In this document: piece by piece, positions 15,503-23,716 of the stretch
Position numbering within the stretch: the stretch's first letter is position 1
Layout of the letters: each line of letters starts with the position of its first letter
Origin: Neoroseomonas marina
GTDB taxonomy: Bacteria; Pseudomonadota; Alphaproteobacteria; Acetobacterales; Acetobacteraceae
Assembly (NCBI RefSeq): GCF_012927745.1
Contig: NZ_JABBKX010000002.1
Location: 1-64,000, forward strand
Direction: 5' to 3'
DNA: 64,000 nt
Notes under the pieces: generated by a model
What the model saw: the letters and a program-made list of their open reading frames with translations, nothing else
What the model was told of the DNA's origin: nothing
The model's database searches: none
Program-made: the position numbers and the translations under genes

Positions 15503-16930
15503 GTGAAGTCGTTCAAGGCCCCGAAGACCGCCCTGGGTCCGCTCGACGCGGAGGCGACGGCTGCGCTGGTCGCCGCCGCCGCGGACGTCGCCATCGTGCT
15601 TGACGAGTCGGGCACCATCCGCGACGTCGCCTTCAGCAACGACGAGCTCTTCGGCGAGTTCGGCCGCGGCGAGCGATGGCTCGGCCGCCCCTGGATCGAG
15701 ACGGTCGCCCGCGACAGCCGCCCCAAGGTCGAGGACATGCTGCGCGACGGGCACGACCCCGACCGGCCGCGCTGGCGCCACATCAACCAGCTCGGCGCCG
15801 GCGGTGTCTCGATCCCGCTGCTCTACGCCGCCTGCGCGCTGGGCCAGCCCGGCCGGCGTGTCGTCTTCGGCCGAGACCTGCGGCCGCTATCGCAATTGCA
15901 GCAGCGCCTGGTCGAGGTGCAGCAATCGGTCGAACGCGGCTATGCGCAGCTCCGCCAGGCCGAGACGCGCTATCGCCTGCTGTTCCAGACCGCGGAGGAC
16001 GCGGTGCTGATCGTCGACGGCGACAGCGGCAAGGTGGCCGAGGCCAATCCCGCCGCCCAGCGCCTGTTCGGCCCCGCCGCCCGCCGCCTGATCGGCCGCC
16101 CGGTCGCGGATGCCTTCGCCGCCGCGAGCCGCGAGGCGATCCAGGCCATGCTCGCCGCGCTGCGCAGCCTCGGCCGGGTCGAGGAATTCGAGGCCAGCAT
16201 CGCCGACGCCACCTCCCTGCGGGTCGCGGCCACGGCCTTCCGGCAGGAAAACGGCCTCGTCTGTCTGCTCCGCCTGTCGCCCTCGGGCGACGCCGCCGAG
16301 GTCGGCGGCCTGGCCCAGAGCGGCCGGATGCTGCTGCGCGTTGCGGAATCCGCGCCGGACGGCCTCGTCGTGACCGATCCCGACGGCGGCATCCTGACGG
16401 CCAACGCCGCTTTCCTCGACATGGCGCAGCTGCCGGCCGAGGACCAGCTGCGCGGGGAGACGCTGGAGCGCTTCCTCGGCCGCCAGGGGCTCGAAGCCGA
16501 GGTACTGCTGAGCAACCTGCGCAGCCGCGGCGCGGTGCGGCTGTATGAAACCACCCTGCGCGGCGCGCTCGGCGCCTCACTCGAGGTCGAGATCTCGGCC
16601 GTCACCGTCATGGATGGCGGGGAACGGCGCTTCGGCTTCTCCGTCCGCGACGTCAGCACCCGGTTGCGCCCGCCGCCCTCCGCGCCGGCCGTGCATGGCC
16701 GGACGGTCCAGGAATTGACGGACCTGATCGGCAAGGTGCCGCTCAAGGACCTGGTGCGCGAGGCCGCGGATGCGATCGAGCGGCTCTGCATCGAAGCCGC
16801 GCTCGAGATCACCCGCGACAACCGCGCCTCGGCGGCCGAGATGCTCGGGCTGAGCCGGCAGAGCCTCTACGCGAAACTCCACCGCTATGGCCTTGGCGAC
16901 CTCGACGCCGAAGCCAAGGACCAAGGGTAG
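15503..16930 (+). CDS. ppsR: Photosynthesis repressor PpsR (CrtJ)
   Basis: A 475-residue transcriptional repressor. Three PAS-like regions are visible (about residues 20-125, 155-262 and 275-385) with a Q-rich linker helix near 130-150 (SQLQQRLVEVQQSVERGY). A FIS-type helix-turn-helix at the end contains ASAAEMLGLSRQSLYAKL. C254 (GLVCLL) and C429 (ERLCIEAALEI) match the positions of the two redox-reactive cysteines of Rhodobacter PpsR (C251/C424), so thiol redox sensing is probably retained. Translation appears to start at GTG 15503. bchG begins 2 bases after the stop, so repressor and pigment genes share a transcript. Confidence 0.96.
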   Translation: MKSFKAPKTALGPLDAEATAALVAAAADVAIVLDESGTIRDVAFSNDELFGEFGRGERWLGRPWIETVARDSRPKVEDMLRDGHDPDRPRWRHINQLGAGGVSIPLLYAACALGQPGRRVVFGRDLRPLSQLQQRLVEVQQSVERGYAQLRQAETRYRLLFQTAEDAVLIVDGDSGKVAEANPAAQRLFGPAARRLIGRPVADAFAAASREAIQAMLAALRSLGRVEEFEASIADATSLRVAATAFRQENGLVCLLRLSPSGDAAEVGGLAQSGRMLLRVAESAPDGLVVTDPDGGILTANAAFLDMAQLPAEDQLRGETLERFLGRQGLEAEVLLSNLRSRGAVRLYETTLRGALGASLEVEISAVTVMDGGERRFGFSVRDVSTRLRPPPSAPAVHGRTVQELTDLIGKVPLKDLVREAADAIERLCIEAALEITRDNRASAAEMLGLSRQSLYAKLHRYGLGDLDAEAKDQG

Positions 16931-16932
16931 CG

Positions 16933-17853
16933 ATGCCCGGCCCGGCTCCGGCCCCGGCGGCGTCCGCGCAGCGGCGCGCCCATTGGCCGGCGCCGGGGGC
17001 GGTGCTGGAACTGCTCAAGCCCATCACTTGGTTTCCGCCCATCTGGGCCTTCGCCTGCGGCATCGTCGCCTCCGGCGCCGCTCTCTCCGAGATGTGGCCG
17101 CGCGCCCTGCTCGGCCTGGTGCTCGCCGGCCCGCTGGTCTGCGGCATGAGCCAGGCGGTGAACGACTGGTTCGACCGCCATGTCGACGCGGTGAACGAAC
17201 CGCAGCGGCCGATCCCCTCGGGCCGGCTGCCGGGGCGCTGGGGCCTGTGGATCGCGATCGCCTGGACGCTGCTGTCCCTGGGCGTGGGCTGGGCGCTCGG
17301 CTCCTGGGGCTTCGCGGCGACGGCGGTGGGCGTGGCGCTCGCCTGGGCCTACAGCGCGCCGCCGCTGCGGCTGAAGCGGGACGGCTGGCTGGGCAACGCC
17401 GCCTGTGCGCTCTGCTACGAGACCCTGCCCTGGATCACCGCCGCCGCGGTGCTGTCGGGCGGCGCGCCCGATCCGCGGGTGGTGCTGGTCGCGCTGCTCT
17501 ACGGCGCCGGCGCGCATGGCATCATGACGCTGAACGACTTCAAGTCGGTCGAGGGCGACCTCCGCTTCGGCATCCGGTCCCTGCCGGTGCAACTCGGCCC
17601 GGATCGCGCCGCGCGGCTCGCCTGCGTGGTGATGGCGGTGCCGCAGGCGGTCGTCGTCGCGCTGCTAATCGCCTGGGGCGCGCCCTTCGCGGCGGCGGCG
17701 ATCGGTGCCTCGCTGGCGGCGCAGGGCGCCTGCATGGCGCGGCTGCTGCGCGACCCGCGCGGCCTCGCGCCCTGGTACAACGCAACCGGCATCAGCCTCT
17801 ACGTGCTCGGCATGATGGCGAGTGCCGTCGCGCTGCGCGGGGGCGCGCCGTGA
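16933..17853 (+). CDS. bchG: Bacteriochlorophyll synthase (geranylgeranyl/phytyl transferase)
   Basis: A 306-residue UbiA-superfamily membrane prenyltransferase that esterifies bacteriochlorophyllide a with its isoprenoid tail. The first Asp-rich motif is NDWFDRHVDAVNEPQRP (N77, D78, D81, D85) and the second is LNDFKSVEGDLRFGIRSLPV. About nine hydrophobic segments surround them. LLKPITWFPPIWAF near residue 27 is characteristic of BchG/ChlG. It follows ppsR by 2 bases and shares a TGATG overlap with the next gene. Confidence 0.96.
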   Translation: MPGPAPAPAASAQRRAHWPAPGAVLELLKPITWFPPIWAFACGIVASGAALSEMWPRALLGLVLAGPLVCGMSQAVNDWFDRHVDAVNEPQRPIPSGRLPGRWGLWIAIAWTLLSLGVGWALGSWGFAATAVGVALAWAYSAPPLRLKRDGWLGNAACALCYETLPWITAAAVLSGGAPDPRVVLVALLYGAGAHGIMTLNDFKSVEGDLRFGIRSLPVQLGPDRAARLACVVMAVPQAVVVALLIAWGAPFAAAAIGASLAAQGACMARLLRDPRGLAPWYNATGISLYVLGMMASAVALRGGAP

Positions 17854-19154
17854 TGCTCGGCTGGTTCGGCATCGTCCGGCTCGGCCTGGTGCAGACCGCG
17901 CTGGGAGCGGTGGTGGTGCTGACCACCTCGGCGCTGAACCGCGTCATGGTGGTGGAATATGCGCTGCCGGCGACGCTGCCCGGCGTGCTGGTCGGGCTGC
18001 ACTACGCGCTGCAGATGCTGCGGCCGCGCATGGGGCACGGGTCCGATGTCGGCGGGCGGCGCACGCCCTGGATCGTCGGCGGCATGGCGGTGCTCTGCCT
18101 CGGCGCCGTGCTCGCCGCCGTCGCGACGGGCATGATGGGCGGGGCCCTGGTCCCGGCGATCGGGCTCGCGACCCTCGCCTTCCTGCTGGTCGGTGCCGGC
18201 GTGGGCGCGGCGGGGACGAACCTGCTCGTGCTGCTCGCCGCGCGGGTGGCACCGGAACGGCGGCCGGCGGCGGCCTCGCTGGTCTGGATCATGATGATCG
18301 CCGGCTTCGTGCTGACCACCGCCATCGCGGGCCGCCTGCTCGATCCCTATTCGCCGGAGCGCCTGGTGGCAGTCTCGGCCGGCGTCGCCGGCATCGCCTT
18401 CCTGCTCGCTGCCGTCGCGGTGGCCGGCATCGAGGGCCGCGCCGCGGCGGCCGACGCAGCGCGCCGTCCCACCGCCTTCCGCGCCGCGTTGGCCGAGGTC
18501 TGGCAGGAGCGCGAGGCGCGGCACTTCACGCTGTTCGTCTTCGTCGCGATGCTCGCCTACAGCGCGCAGGACCTGGTGCTGGAACCCTTCGCCGGCACCG
18601 CCTTCGGCATGTCGCTCGGCGAGTCGACGCGGCTCGCCTCGCTGCAGCATGGCGGCGTGCTGGCGGGAATGGTGCTGATCGCGCTGCTCGGCTCCTGGTG
18701 CCATGGGCGGCTCGCGGTGCTGCGGGGCATGATCCTCGGCGGCTGCTCGCTGGCGGCGGTGGTGCTGGCGGTCCTGGCCGGCGCCGGCTTCGCGCCGGAC
18801 GGCTTCCCGCTGCGCGCGGCCTATGCGGCGCTCGGCCTCGGCAACGGCATCTTCGCCGCTGCCGCCATCGCCGCGATGATGGTGCTCGCCTCGCGCGGCG
18901 CGCCGGGGCGGGACGGCGTGCGCATGGGCCTGTTCGGCGCGGCGCAGGCCATCGCCTTCGGACTCGGCGGGCTCGCCGGGACGGTGATGCTCGATCTCGG
19001 GCGGCTCGCCACCGGCAGCGCGATCGGTGGGTATGCCGCGGTGTTCCTCGCGGATGCCGCGTTGTTCGTCGCCGCGGCGGCCATGGCCCCGCGCATCGGC
19101 CGCGCGGAGGCGCCGGGCCGCGACGCCTGGCCCAGCGCCGCATCGGCCGCCTGA
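17853..19154 (+). CDS. BCD-family MFS transporter between bchG and bchP (PucC-like)
   Basis: A 433-residue twelve-span protein of the bacteriochlorophyll-delivery family, related to but shorter than LhaA at 4304-5743. Shared hallmarks are TSALNRVMVVEYALPATLPG near residue 28, LRPRMGHGSDVGGRRTPWI in the first loop, and YSAQDLVLEPFAGTAFGMS in the second half. The position between bchG and bchP is the standard one of the gene often labelled bch2 or orf428; it may help deliver bacteriochlorophyll to antenna proteins or BchG. Start ATG overlaps the bchG stop. Confidence 0.9.
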   Translation: MLGWFGIVRLGLVQTALGAVVVLTTSALNRVMVVEYALPATLPGVLVGLHYALQMLRPRMGHGSDVGGRRTPWIVGGMAVLCLGAVLAAVATGMMGGALVPAIGLATLAFLLVGAGVGAAGTNLLVLLAARVAPERRPAAASLVWIMMIAGFVLTTAIAGRLLDPYSPERLVAVSAGVAGIAFLLAAVAVAGIEGRAAAADAARRPTAFRAALAEVWQEREARHFTLFVFVAMLAYSAQDLVLEPFAGTAFGMSLGESTRLASLQHGGVLAGMVLIALLGSWCHGRLAVLRGMILGGCSLAAVVLAVLAGAGFAPDGFPLRAAYAALGLGNGIFAAAAIAAMMVLASRGAPGRDGVRMGLFGAAQAIAFGLGGLAGTVMLDLGRLATGSAIGGYAAVFLADAALFVAAAAMAPRIGRAEAPGRDAWPSAASAA

Positions 19155-19165
19155 GGAACCCTGCC

Positions 19166-20359
19166 ATGACCCCGACCGGACTCGATGCGGACATTGTCGT
19201 GGTGGGTGGCGGCCCCGCGGGCGCGACCGCCGCGGACGACCTGGCGCGCGCCGGGCGGTCCGTCGTGCTGCTCGACCGCGCGGGGCGCATCAAGCCCTGC
19301 GGCGGCGCCATCCCGCCGCGCCTCGTGCGCGACTTCGACATCCCCGCCGACCTGATGGTCGCGCGGATCAGCGCCGCGCGCATGGTCGCGCCCTCGGCCC
19401 GCACCGTCGACATGCCCATCACCGACGGCGGCTATGTCGGCATGGTGGACCGCGACGTCTTCGATGAATGGCTGCGCGACCGCGCCGCATCCCACGGCGC
19501 CGAGCGCCGCACCGGCACCTTCGAACGCATCCTGCACGACGCGGACGGCGCCACCGTCGTCGAGTACAGCACCAAGGAGGGCGAGACCGTCCGCCTGCGC
19601 ACGCGCTGCGTGATCGGTGCCGACGGCGCCCGCAGCGCGGTCGGCCGCCAATCCGTGCCGGGCGCCGAGCGCGTCCCCTGCGTCTTCGCCTACCACGAGA
19701 TCCTGCGCACGCCCGACAACGCGCCCGCGCCCTACGATCCGCAGCGCTGCGACGTCTATTACCAGGGGCATCTCTCGCCGGACTTCTACGCCTGGATCTT
19801 TCCCCACGGGGAGACGATGAGCATCGGCACCGGCAGCGCGCGGAAGGGCTTCTCGCTGCGCGGATCGGTCAGCGCGCTGCGCGCCGCGACCGGGCTCGAG
19901 ACCGCCGAGACGATCCGCCGCGAAGGCGCGCCCATCCCGCTCAAGCCGCTGCGGCGCTGGGACAACGGGCGCGACGTGATCCTCGCCGGCGATGCCGCGG
20001 GCGTCGTCGCCCCGGCTTCCGGCGAAGGCATCTACTACGCCATGCTCTGCGGCCGCCTGGTCGCCGAGGCAGCCGAGGAATTCTGCCGCAGCGGCAACCC
20101 GCAGGCGCTGCGCAATGCGCGCAGGCGCTTCATGAAGGCGCATGGCCGCGTCTTCTGGGTGCTCGGGATGATGCAGTACTTCTGGTACGCGTCCGACCGG
20201 CGCCGCGAGCGCTTCGTCGCCATCTGCCAGGACAAGGACGTGCAGCGCCTGACCTGGCAGTCCTACATGAACAAGGAACTGGTGCGGCGCGACCCGCTCG
20301 CGCATGTCCGCATCTTCTTCAAGGACCTCGCCCACCTGTTCGGCCTTGTCCGGGCCTGA
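19166..20359 (+). CDS. bchP: Geranylgeranyl reductase
   Basis: A 397-residue FAD-dependent reductase that converts the geranylgeranyl tail of bacteriochlorophyll (or its diphosphate) to phytyl. The dinucleotide-binding motif VVVGGGPAGATAADDL spans residues 11-26. RIKPCGGAIPPRLVRDFDIP follows near residue 41, and the second FAD contact is VILAGDAAGVVAPASGEGI. The C-terminal half contains the family-specific FWVLGMMQYFWYASDRRRERF. It starts 11 bases after the BCD carrier and is followed at 26 bases by hemC. Confidence 0.95.
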   Translation: MTPTGLDADIVVVGGGPAGATAADDLARAGRSVVLLDRAGRIKPCGGAIPPRLVRDFDIPADLMVARISAARMVAPSARTVDMPITDGGYVGMVDRDVFDEWLRDRAASHGAERRTGTFERILHDADGATVVEYSTKEGETVRLRTRCVIGADGARSAVGRQSVPGAERVPCVFAYHEILRTPDNAPAPYDPQRCDVYYQGHLSPDFYAWIFPHGETMSIGTGSARKGFSLRGSVSALRAATGLETAETIRREGAPIPLKPLRRWDNGRDVILAGDAAGVVAPASGEGIYYAMLCGRLVAEAAEEFCRSGNPQALRNARRRFMKAHGRVFWVLGMMQYFWYASDRRRERFVAICQDKDVQRLTWQSYMNKELVRRDPLAHVRIFFKDLAHLFGLVRA

Positions 20360-20385
20360 AGGGCGATGCAGGGGAACGCCACGCC

Positions 20386-21423
20386 ATGATCGCCTTTCCC
20401 GCCGGCACGACCGAGGTCGCCGACCGTCCCCTCGCCCCGCCGCAGGACGGCGCCATGGTGCGCCCGCATGGGCGGCTGCTGCCGCTGCGCGTCGGCACGC
20501 GCGGATCGCCGCTCGCGCTGTGGCAGACGCGCGACTTCCTCGCGCGCATCACCTGCTTCTGCCCGGTGCTGCGCAACGCCCGCGCCTTCGAGGAACACGT
20601 CATCGCCACCTCCGGCGACCTCATCCAGGACCGGGCGCTGGCCGAGGTCGGCGGCAAGGGATTGTTCGCCAAGGAAATCCACGAGGCGCTGCTCGACCGC
20701 CGCATCGATTTCGCGGTGCATTCGCTCAAGGACCTCGAGACGGCACTGCCGCCCGGCATCGTGCTCGCCTGCACGCTGCGCCGGGAGGATCCGCGCGACG
20801 CGCTGCTGCTCGGCGCGGGGTTCGAGGCCGCGGTCGATCCCGCCCACCCCTTCGACGCGCTGCCGCATGGCGCGCTGATCGGCACCTCCTCCGCGCGCCG
20901 CCAGGCGCAGCTGCTGCATGCGCGGCCCGACCTGCGCGTCGCGCTGATGCGCGGCAATGTGCAGACGCGGCTCGGCAAGCTCGCGCGCGGGGAGGTCGCG
21001 GCGACGCTGCTCGCGCTCGCCGGGCTGAAGCGCCTGGGACTCGAGGCGGAGGCCGACATCGCCATCGACGCGGATTGCATGGTGCCCGCCGCCTGCCAGG
21101 GCATCGTCGGCGTCACCGTGCGGGAGGATGATGCGGAACTGCGCGAGCTCCTCGCCGCCATCGAGGACCCGGTGGCGCGCGCGGTCTCCTCGGCGGAACG
21201 CGCGCTGCTCGCCGCGCTGGACGGGTCGTGCCGCACGCCGATCGGGGGCCATGCGGTGCCGCTGCCGGGCGGGCGGCTGCGCCTGACCGGACTCGTCGCG
21301 CGCACCGACGGGTCGTTCCTGCTGCGCCGGACGGTCGAAGGCGGCTGGCGCGATGCCGCCGCCCTCGGCTGCGACCTCGGCGACAGCCTCCGGCGTGATT
21401 CCCCCGCCGACCTGTTCTGCTGA
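20386..21423 (+). CDS. hemC: Hydroxymethylbilane synthase (porphobilinogen deaminase)
   Basis: A 345-residue enzyme that polymerises four porphobilinogens. The catalytic aspartate D116 lies in FAVHSLKDLETALP. The arginine-rich GTSSARRQAQLL and LMRGNVQTRLGKL segments are present, and C282 in DGSCRTPIGGHA carries the dipyrromethane cofactor. The first ~30 residues are an extension, and an ATG at 20455 could be the functional start. Having hemC directly behind bchP, where many clusters carry idi, ties tetrapyrrole supply to the photosynthesis operon. It is convergent with ispH with no spacer. Confidence 0.95.
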   Translation: MIAFPAGTTEVADRPLAPPQDGAMVRPHGRLLPLRVGTRGSPLALWQTRDFLARITCFCPVLRNARAFEEHVIATSGDLIQDRALAEVGGKGLFAKEIHEALLDRRIDFAVHSLKDLETALPPGIVLACTLRREDPRDALLLGAGFEAAVDPAHPFDALPHGALIGTSSARRQAQLLHARPDLRVALMRGNVQTRLGKLARGEVAATLLALAGLKRLGLEAEADIAIDADCMVPAACQGIVGVTVREDDAELRELLAAIEDPVARAVSSAERALLAALDGSCRTPIGGHAVPLPGGRLRLTGLVARTDGSFLLRRTVEGGWRDAAALGCDLGDSLRRDSPADLFC

Positions 21424-22407
21424 TCAGGCGAGGCCGGCGGGCAGGCGGAAGCGGATATCCTCCGTCACGCCGGCCTGTTCCTCCAGGCTGACCTCGGCCC
21501 AGTGCGACAGCGCGGCCGCGACGTCCTGCACCAGGTGCTCGGGGGCGGAGGCGCCGGCCGTGATGCCCACGGACCCGATGCCGGCGAACCATTCGGCGCG
21601 CAGCGCGGAGGCATCGGGGATCAGCCGCGTCGGCACGCCGCAATCCTCGCCGATCTCGCGCAGGCGGTTGGAGTTGGAACTGTTCGCCGCCCCGATGACG
21701 AGCAGCATCTCGACCTCGGCGGCGAGCGCGCGCACCGCCGCCTGCCGGTTCTGCGTCGCGTAGCAGATGTCGCGCGTCTCGGGGCCGACCACGTCGTCGA
21801 ACCGCGCGCGGATGGCGGCGATGGTCGCGCGGGTGTCGTCGACCGAGAGCGTCGTCTGCGTCACGAAGGCGACGCGCCGGTCGCGCGGCAGCGGCAGGCG
21901 CTCCACCGCGACGGCATCGGCGACGAGGTGTACCTCGCCCGGGATCTGGCCGACCGTGCCGATCACCTCCGGGTGCCCGGCATGGCCGATCAACAGGATC
22001 GCGCGGCCATCCGCGGCGTAGCGGCGCCCCTCGACATGCACGCGCGTCACCAGCGGGCAGGTGGCGTCGATCACCGGCAGGCCGCGACGCTGGGCGTCCT
22101 GCTCGACGTCGCGCGGCACGCCATGGGCGCTGAAGATGGTCACCCGTCCATCCGGCACCTCGTCCAGCGTCTCGACGAAGACGGCGCCCTGACGCGCGAG
22201 GCTGTCGACGACATGGCGGTTGTGGACGATCTCATGGCGCACATGCACGCCGGGACCGTGGCGGCGGATGGCGTGCTCGACGATGGCGATGGCGCGGTCC
22301 ACGCCGGCGCAGAAGCCGCGGGGCCGGGCGAGCAGCACCCGCAGCCGCGGCCGCGTCCCGCGGGAGAGTTCCGCGTCCGCCACTCCGTCGCTGCGCAGAT
22401 GTGTCAT
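21424..22407 (-). CDS. ispH: 4-hydroxy-3-methylbut-2-enyl diphosphate reductase
   Basis: A 327-residue iron-sulfur enzyme, the last step of the MEP isoprenoid pathway, giving IPP and DMAPP for carotenoids and the phytyl tail. The three cluster cysteines are C33 ([11 protein letters not shown]), C117 (DATCPLV) and C215 ([11 protein letters not shown]). The catalytic glutamate is E147 in GHPEVIG, and HEIVHN and IFSAHGV are intact. The first ~20 residues are extra. It is read together with the 129-residue gene upstream (12 bases apart) from a promoter with a PpsR box. It may be one of two ispH copies in the genome, which cannot be seen from here. Confidence 0.95.
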   Translation of the reverse strand: MTHLRSDGVADAELSRGTRPRLRVLLARPRGFCAGVDRAIAIVEHAIRRHGPGVHVRHEIVHNRHVVDSLARQGAVFVETLDEVPDGRVTIFSAHGVPRDVEQDAQRRGLPVIDATCPLVTRVHVEGRRYAADGRAILLIGHAGHPEVIGTVGQIPGEVHLVADAVAVERLPLPRDRRVAFVTQTTLSVDDTRATIAAIRARFDDVVGPETRDICYATQNRQAAVRALAAEVEMLLVIGAANSSNSNRLREIGEDCGVPTRLIPDASALRAEWFAGIGSVGITAGASAPEHLVQDVAAALSHWAEVSLEEQAGVTEDIRFRLPAGLA

Positions 22408-22419
22408 GCCGGTTGGACG

Positions 22420-22809
22420 TCAGTGCGCCAGGGAGGCGTTCCAGGCGCCGCGGACCGGCATCGCCGGCTGGCGCCGCTGCACCTCGTCGGCCAGGACCCG
22501 GCGCAGCATGGCGATCTGCCCGTCGCCGAGGCTCGCGAGCCACAGCCGGGTGAAGCTCGCGTCGTGCACCGGGTCGAGGACGCGGCGCGGCAGCCCCATG
22601 CGTTCGGCATGGTCGCGGATCTCGGCCGCGCAGGCGGGGCTGTCGGCTTCGACCGAGCGCAGCTTCCGCGGGTCGCAGGCGATGGTGGCGACGAAGGCGT
22701 CCAGCGCCTCGTGCGCACGCGCCAGGGCCTCGGTTCCCGGTGCCCGGGCGGCATCGTCGATCGCCGCCTTCAGGGCATCATAGGTCGAGCGGTAGCTGAT
22801 CCTGCCCAT
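22420..22809 (-). CDS. Uncharacterised 129-residue protein in an operon with ispH
   Basis: I do not recognise this protein. It starts MGRISYRSTYDALKAAIDDA and is predicted helical throughout, with no signal peptide or membrane segment. Two cysteines (C45 in TIACDPRK and C60 in SPACAAE) lie 15 apart. A good GGGAGGG ribosome-binding site precedes the ATG at 22807-22809, which supports a real gene. It is the first gene after a promoter carrying a perfect PpsR box and an FNR-like box, and ispH follows 12 bases downstream. A role in photosystem regulation or pigment precursor supply is inference from this context. Confidence 0.75.
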   Translation of the reverse strand: MGRISYRSTYDALKAAIDDAARAPGTEALARAHEALDAFVATIACDPRKLRSVEADSPACAAEIRDHAERMGLPRRVLDPVHDASFTRLWLASLGDGQIAMLRRVLADEVQRRQPAMPVRGAWNASLAH

Positions 22810-22903
22810 GGCAGCGGCCCTCCCGTGCCGGGCGGGCCGACGGGCCTCGCCTGGTCCGAACGCGCATCCTCGTTGGGCTTATCGAGCGCTGCACATCCCG
22901 GAA

Positions 22904-22944
22904 TGTCAATTCGAATTTACATGTTTGACGCGGATCATTGACAA
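22904..22944 (-). promoter_or_regulatory. Promoter with PpsR box and FNR-like box (unknown gene-ispH operon)
   Basis: On the minus strand TTGTCA (22939-22944) and TGTAAA (22916-22921) are separated by 17 bases and make a plausible sigma-70 promoter. TGTCAATTCGAATTTACA (22904-22921) is a perfect TGT-N12-ACA PpsR palindrome covering the -10. TTGACGCGGATCAT (22925-22938) differs from the FNR consensus TTGAT-N4-ATCAA at two outer positions and fills the spacer. Expected behaviour is repression by PpsR under aerobic light, with possible FnrL input. Confidence 0.7.
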
Positions 22945-22969
22945 ACAGGCGCGAGCACCGAACTCCTGT

Positions 22970-23266
22970 TCAGTCCCGTGGCTGCGCGCTGGCGCCGGGA
23001 AGCGCGCGAAGCCTTTGATGGAGGTCCGCGACATGCGCGATCAGCGCACCGGCGAGCGCCAGTCCCACCCAGCCCCACCAGGCGTCCGTCAAGGCCGCGC
23101 GCAGCGCGAGCGCCAGCATCACGCCCGGCAGGATCAGCGCAGCCACCGTGGTCATCCCGAGGCCACGGCCCGTGCGCCACCGCCAGGCCGCCAGTCCGGC
23201 TGCCTCGAGCGCCAGGCAGAGCAGCACCAGATCGGCGACCTGCCCGCTTCGGATCAGTTCGGCCAT
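22970..23266 (-). CDS. Small uncharacterised inner-membrane protein
   Basis: A 98-residue protein with three hydrophobic helices, about residues 9-25 (VADLVLLCLALEAAGLA), 34-52 (MTTVAALILPGVMLALALR) and 60-75 (WWGWVGLALAGALIAH), then a basic tail. The ATG at 23264-23266 is preferred over an upstream GTG at 23291-23293 because AGGAGGA lies at the right distance before the ATG. The family is unknown to me. It is divergent from the cytochrome c gene and points towards the PpsR-controlled promoter region. Membership in the photosynthesis cluster is positional only. Confidence 0.65.
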   Translation of the reverse strand: MAELIRSGQVADLVLLCLALEAAGLAAWRWRTGRGLGMTTVAALILPGVMLALALRAALTDAWWGWVGLALAGALIAHVADLHQRLRALPGASAQPRD

Positions 23267-23317
23267 CGGCGCTTCTTCCTCCTCACCTGACACGCAACGT
23301 CCACGGAAAAGAACATC

Positions 23318-23710
23318 ATGCGCAACGTCACGTCAGCCCTTCTCGCCACCGTCCTCCTCGCCGCCGCGCCGGCGATCGCCCAGGCCCAGTCCACCGGCGA
23401 TGCCGAAGCGGGCCGCCGCGTCTTCAACCAGTGCCGCGCCTGCCACATCATCGACAACAACGGCCGCAACGCCGTCGGCCCGAACCTGTTCGGCGTGGTG
23501 GGCCGTCGCGCCGCCTCGATCGAATCCTTCCGCTACTCGGCGAACATGCGCGAACTCGGCGCGTCGGGGCACGTCTGGACGGTCGACAACCTGCGCGCCT
23601 ACATCACCAATCCCAAGGCCGTCGTGCCGCAGGGCATCATGTCCTTCCCCGGCCTTCGGAACGAGACGCAGCTGAATGACCTGCTCGCCTTCCTGCAGAC
23701 GCAGCACTAG
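23318..23710 (+). CDS. Periplasmic class I cytochrome c (cytochrome c2-like)
   Basis: A 130-residue c-type cytochrome. A Sec signal peptide spans residues 1-23 (hydrophobic SALLATVLLAAAPAIAQA, cleavage after AQA). The haem motif CRACH is at C39/C42/H43 and M108 in GIMSFPG is the likely axial ligand. Mature length (~107) and the GPNLFGVVGRRA segment are those of small cytochrome c2/c-550 proteins, so it is a good candidate for the electron donor that re-reduces the photo-oxidised reaction centre. Dedicated donors may also exist elsewhere in the genome. It is followed at 6 bases by tspO. Confidence 0.9.
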   Translation: MRNVTSALLATVLLAAAPAIAQAQSTGDAEAGRRVFNQCRACHIIDNNGRNAVGPNLFGVVGRRAASIESFRYSANMRELGASGHVWTVDNLRAYITNPKAVVPQGIMSFPGLRNETQLNDLLAFLQTQH

Positions 23711-23716
23711 CCGCGC

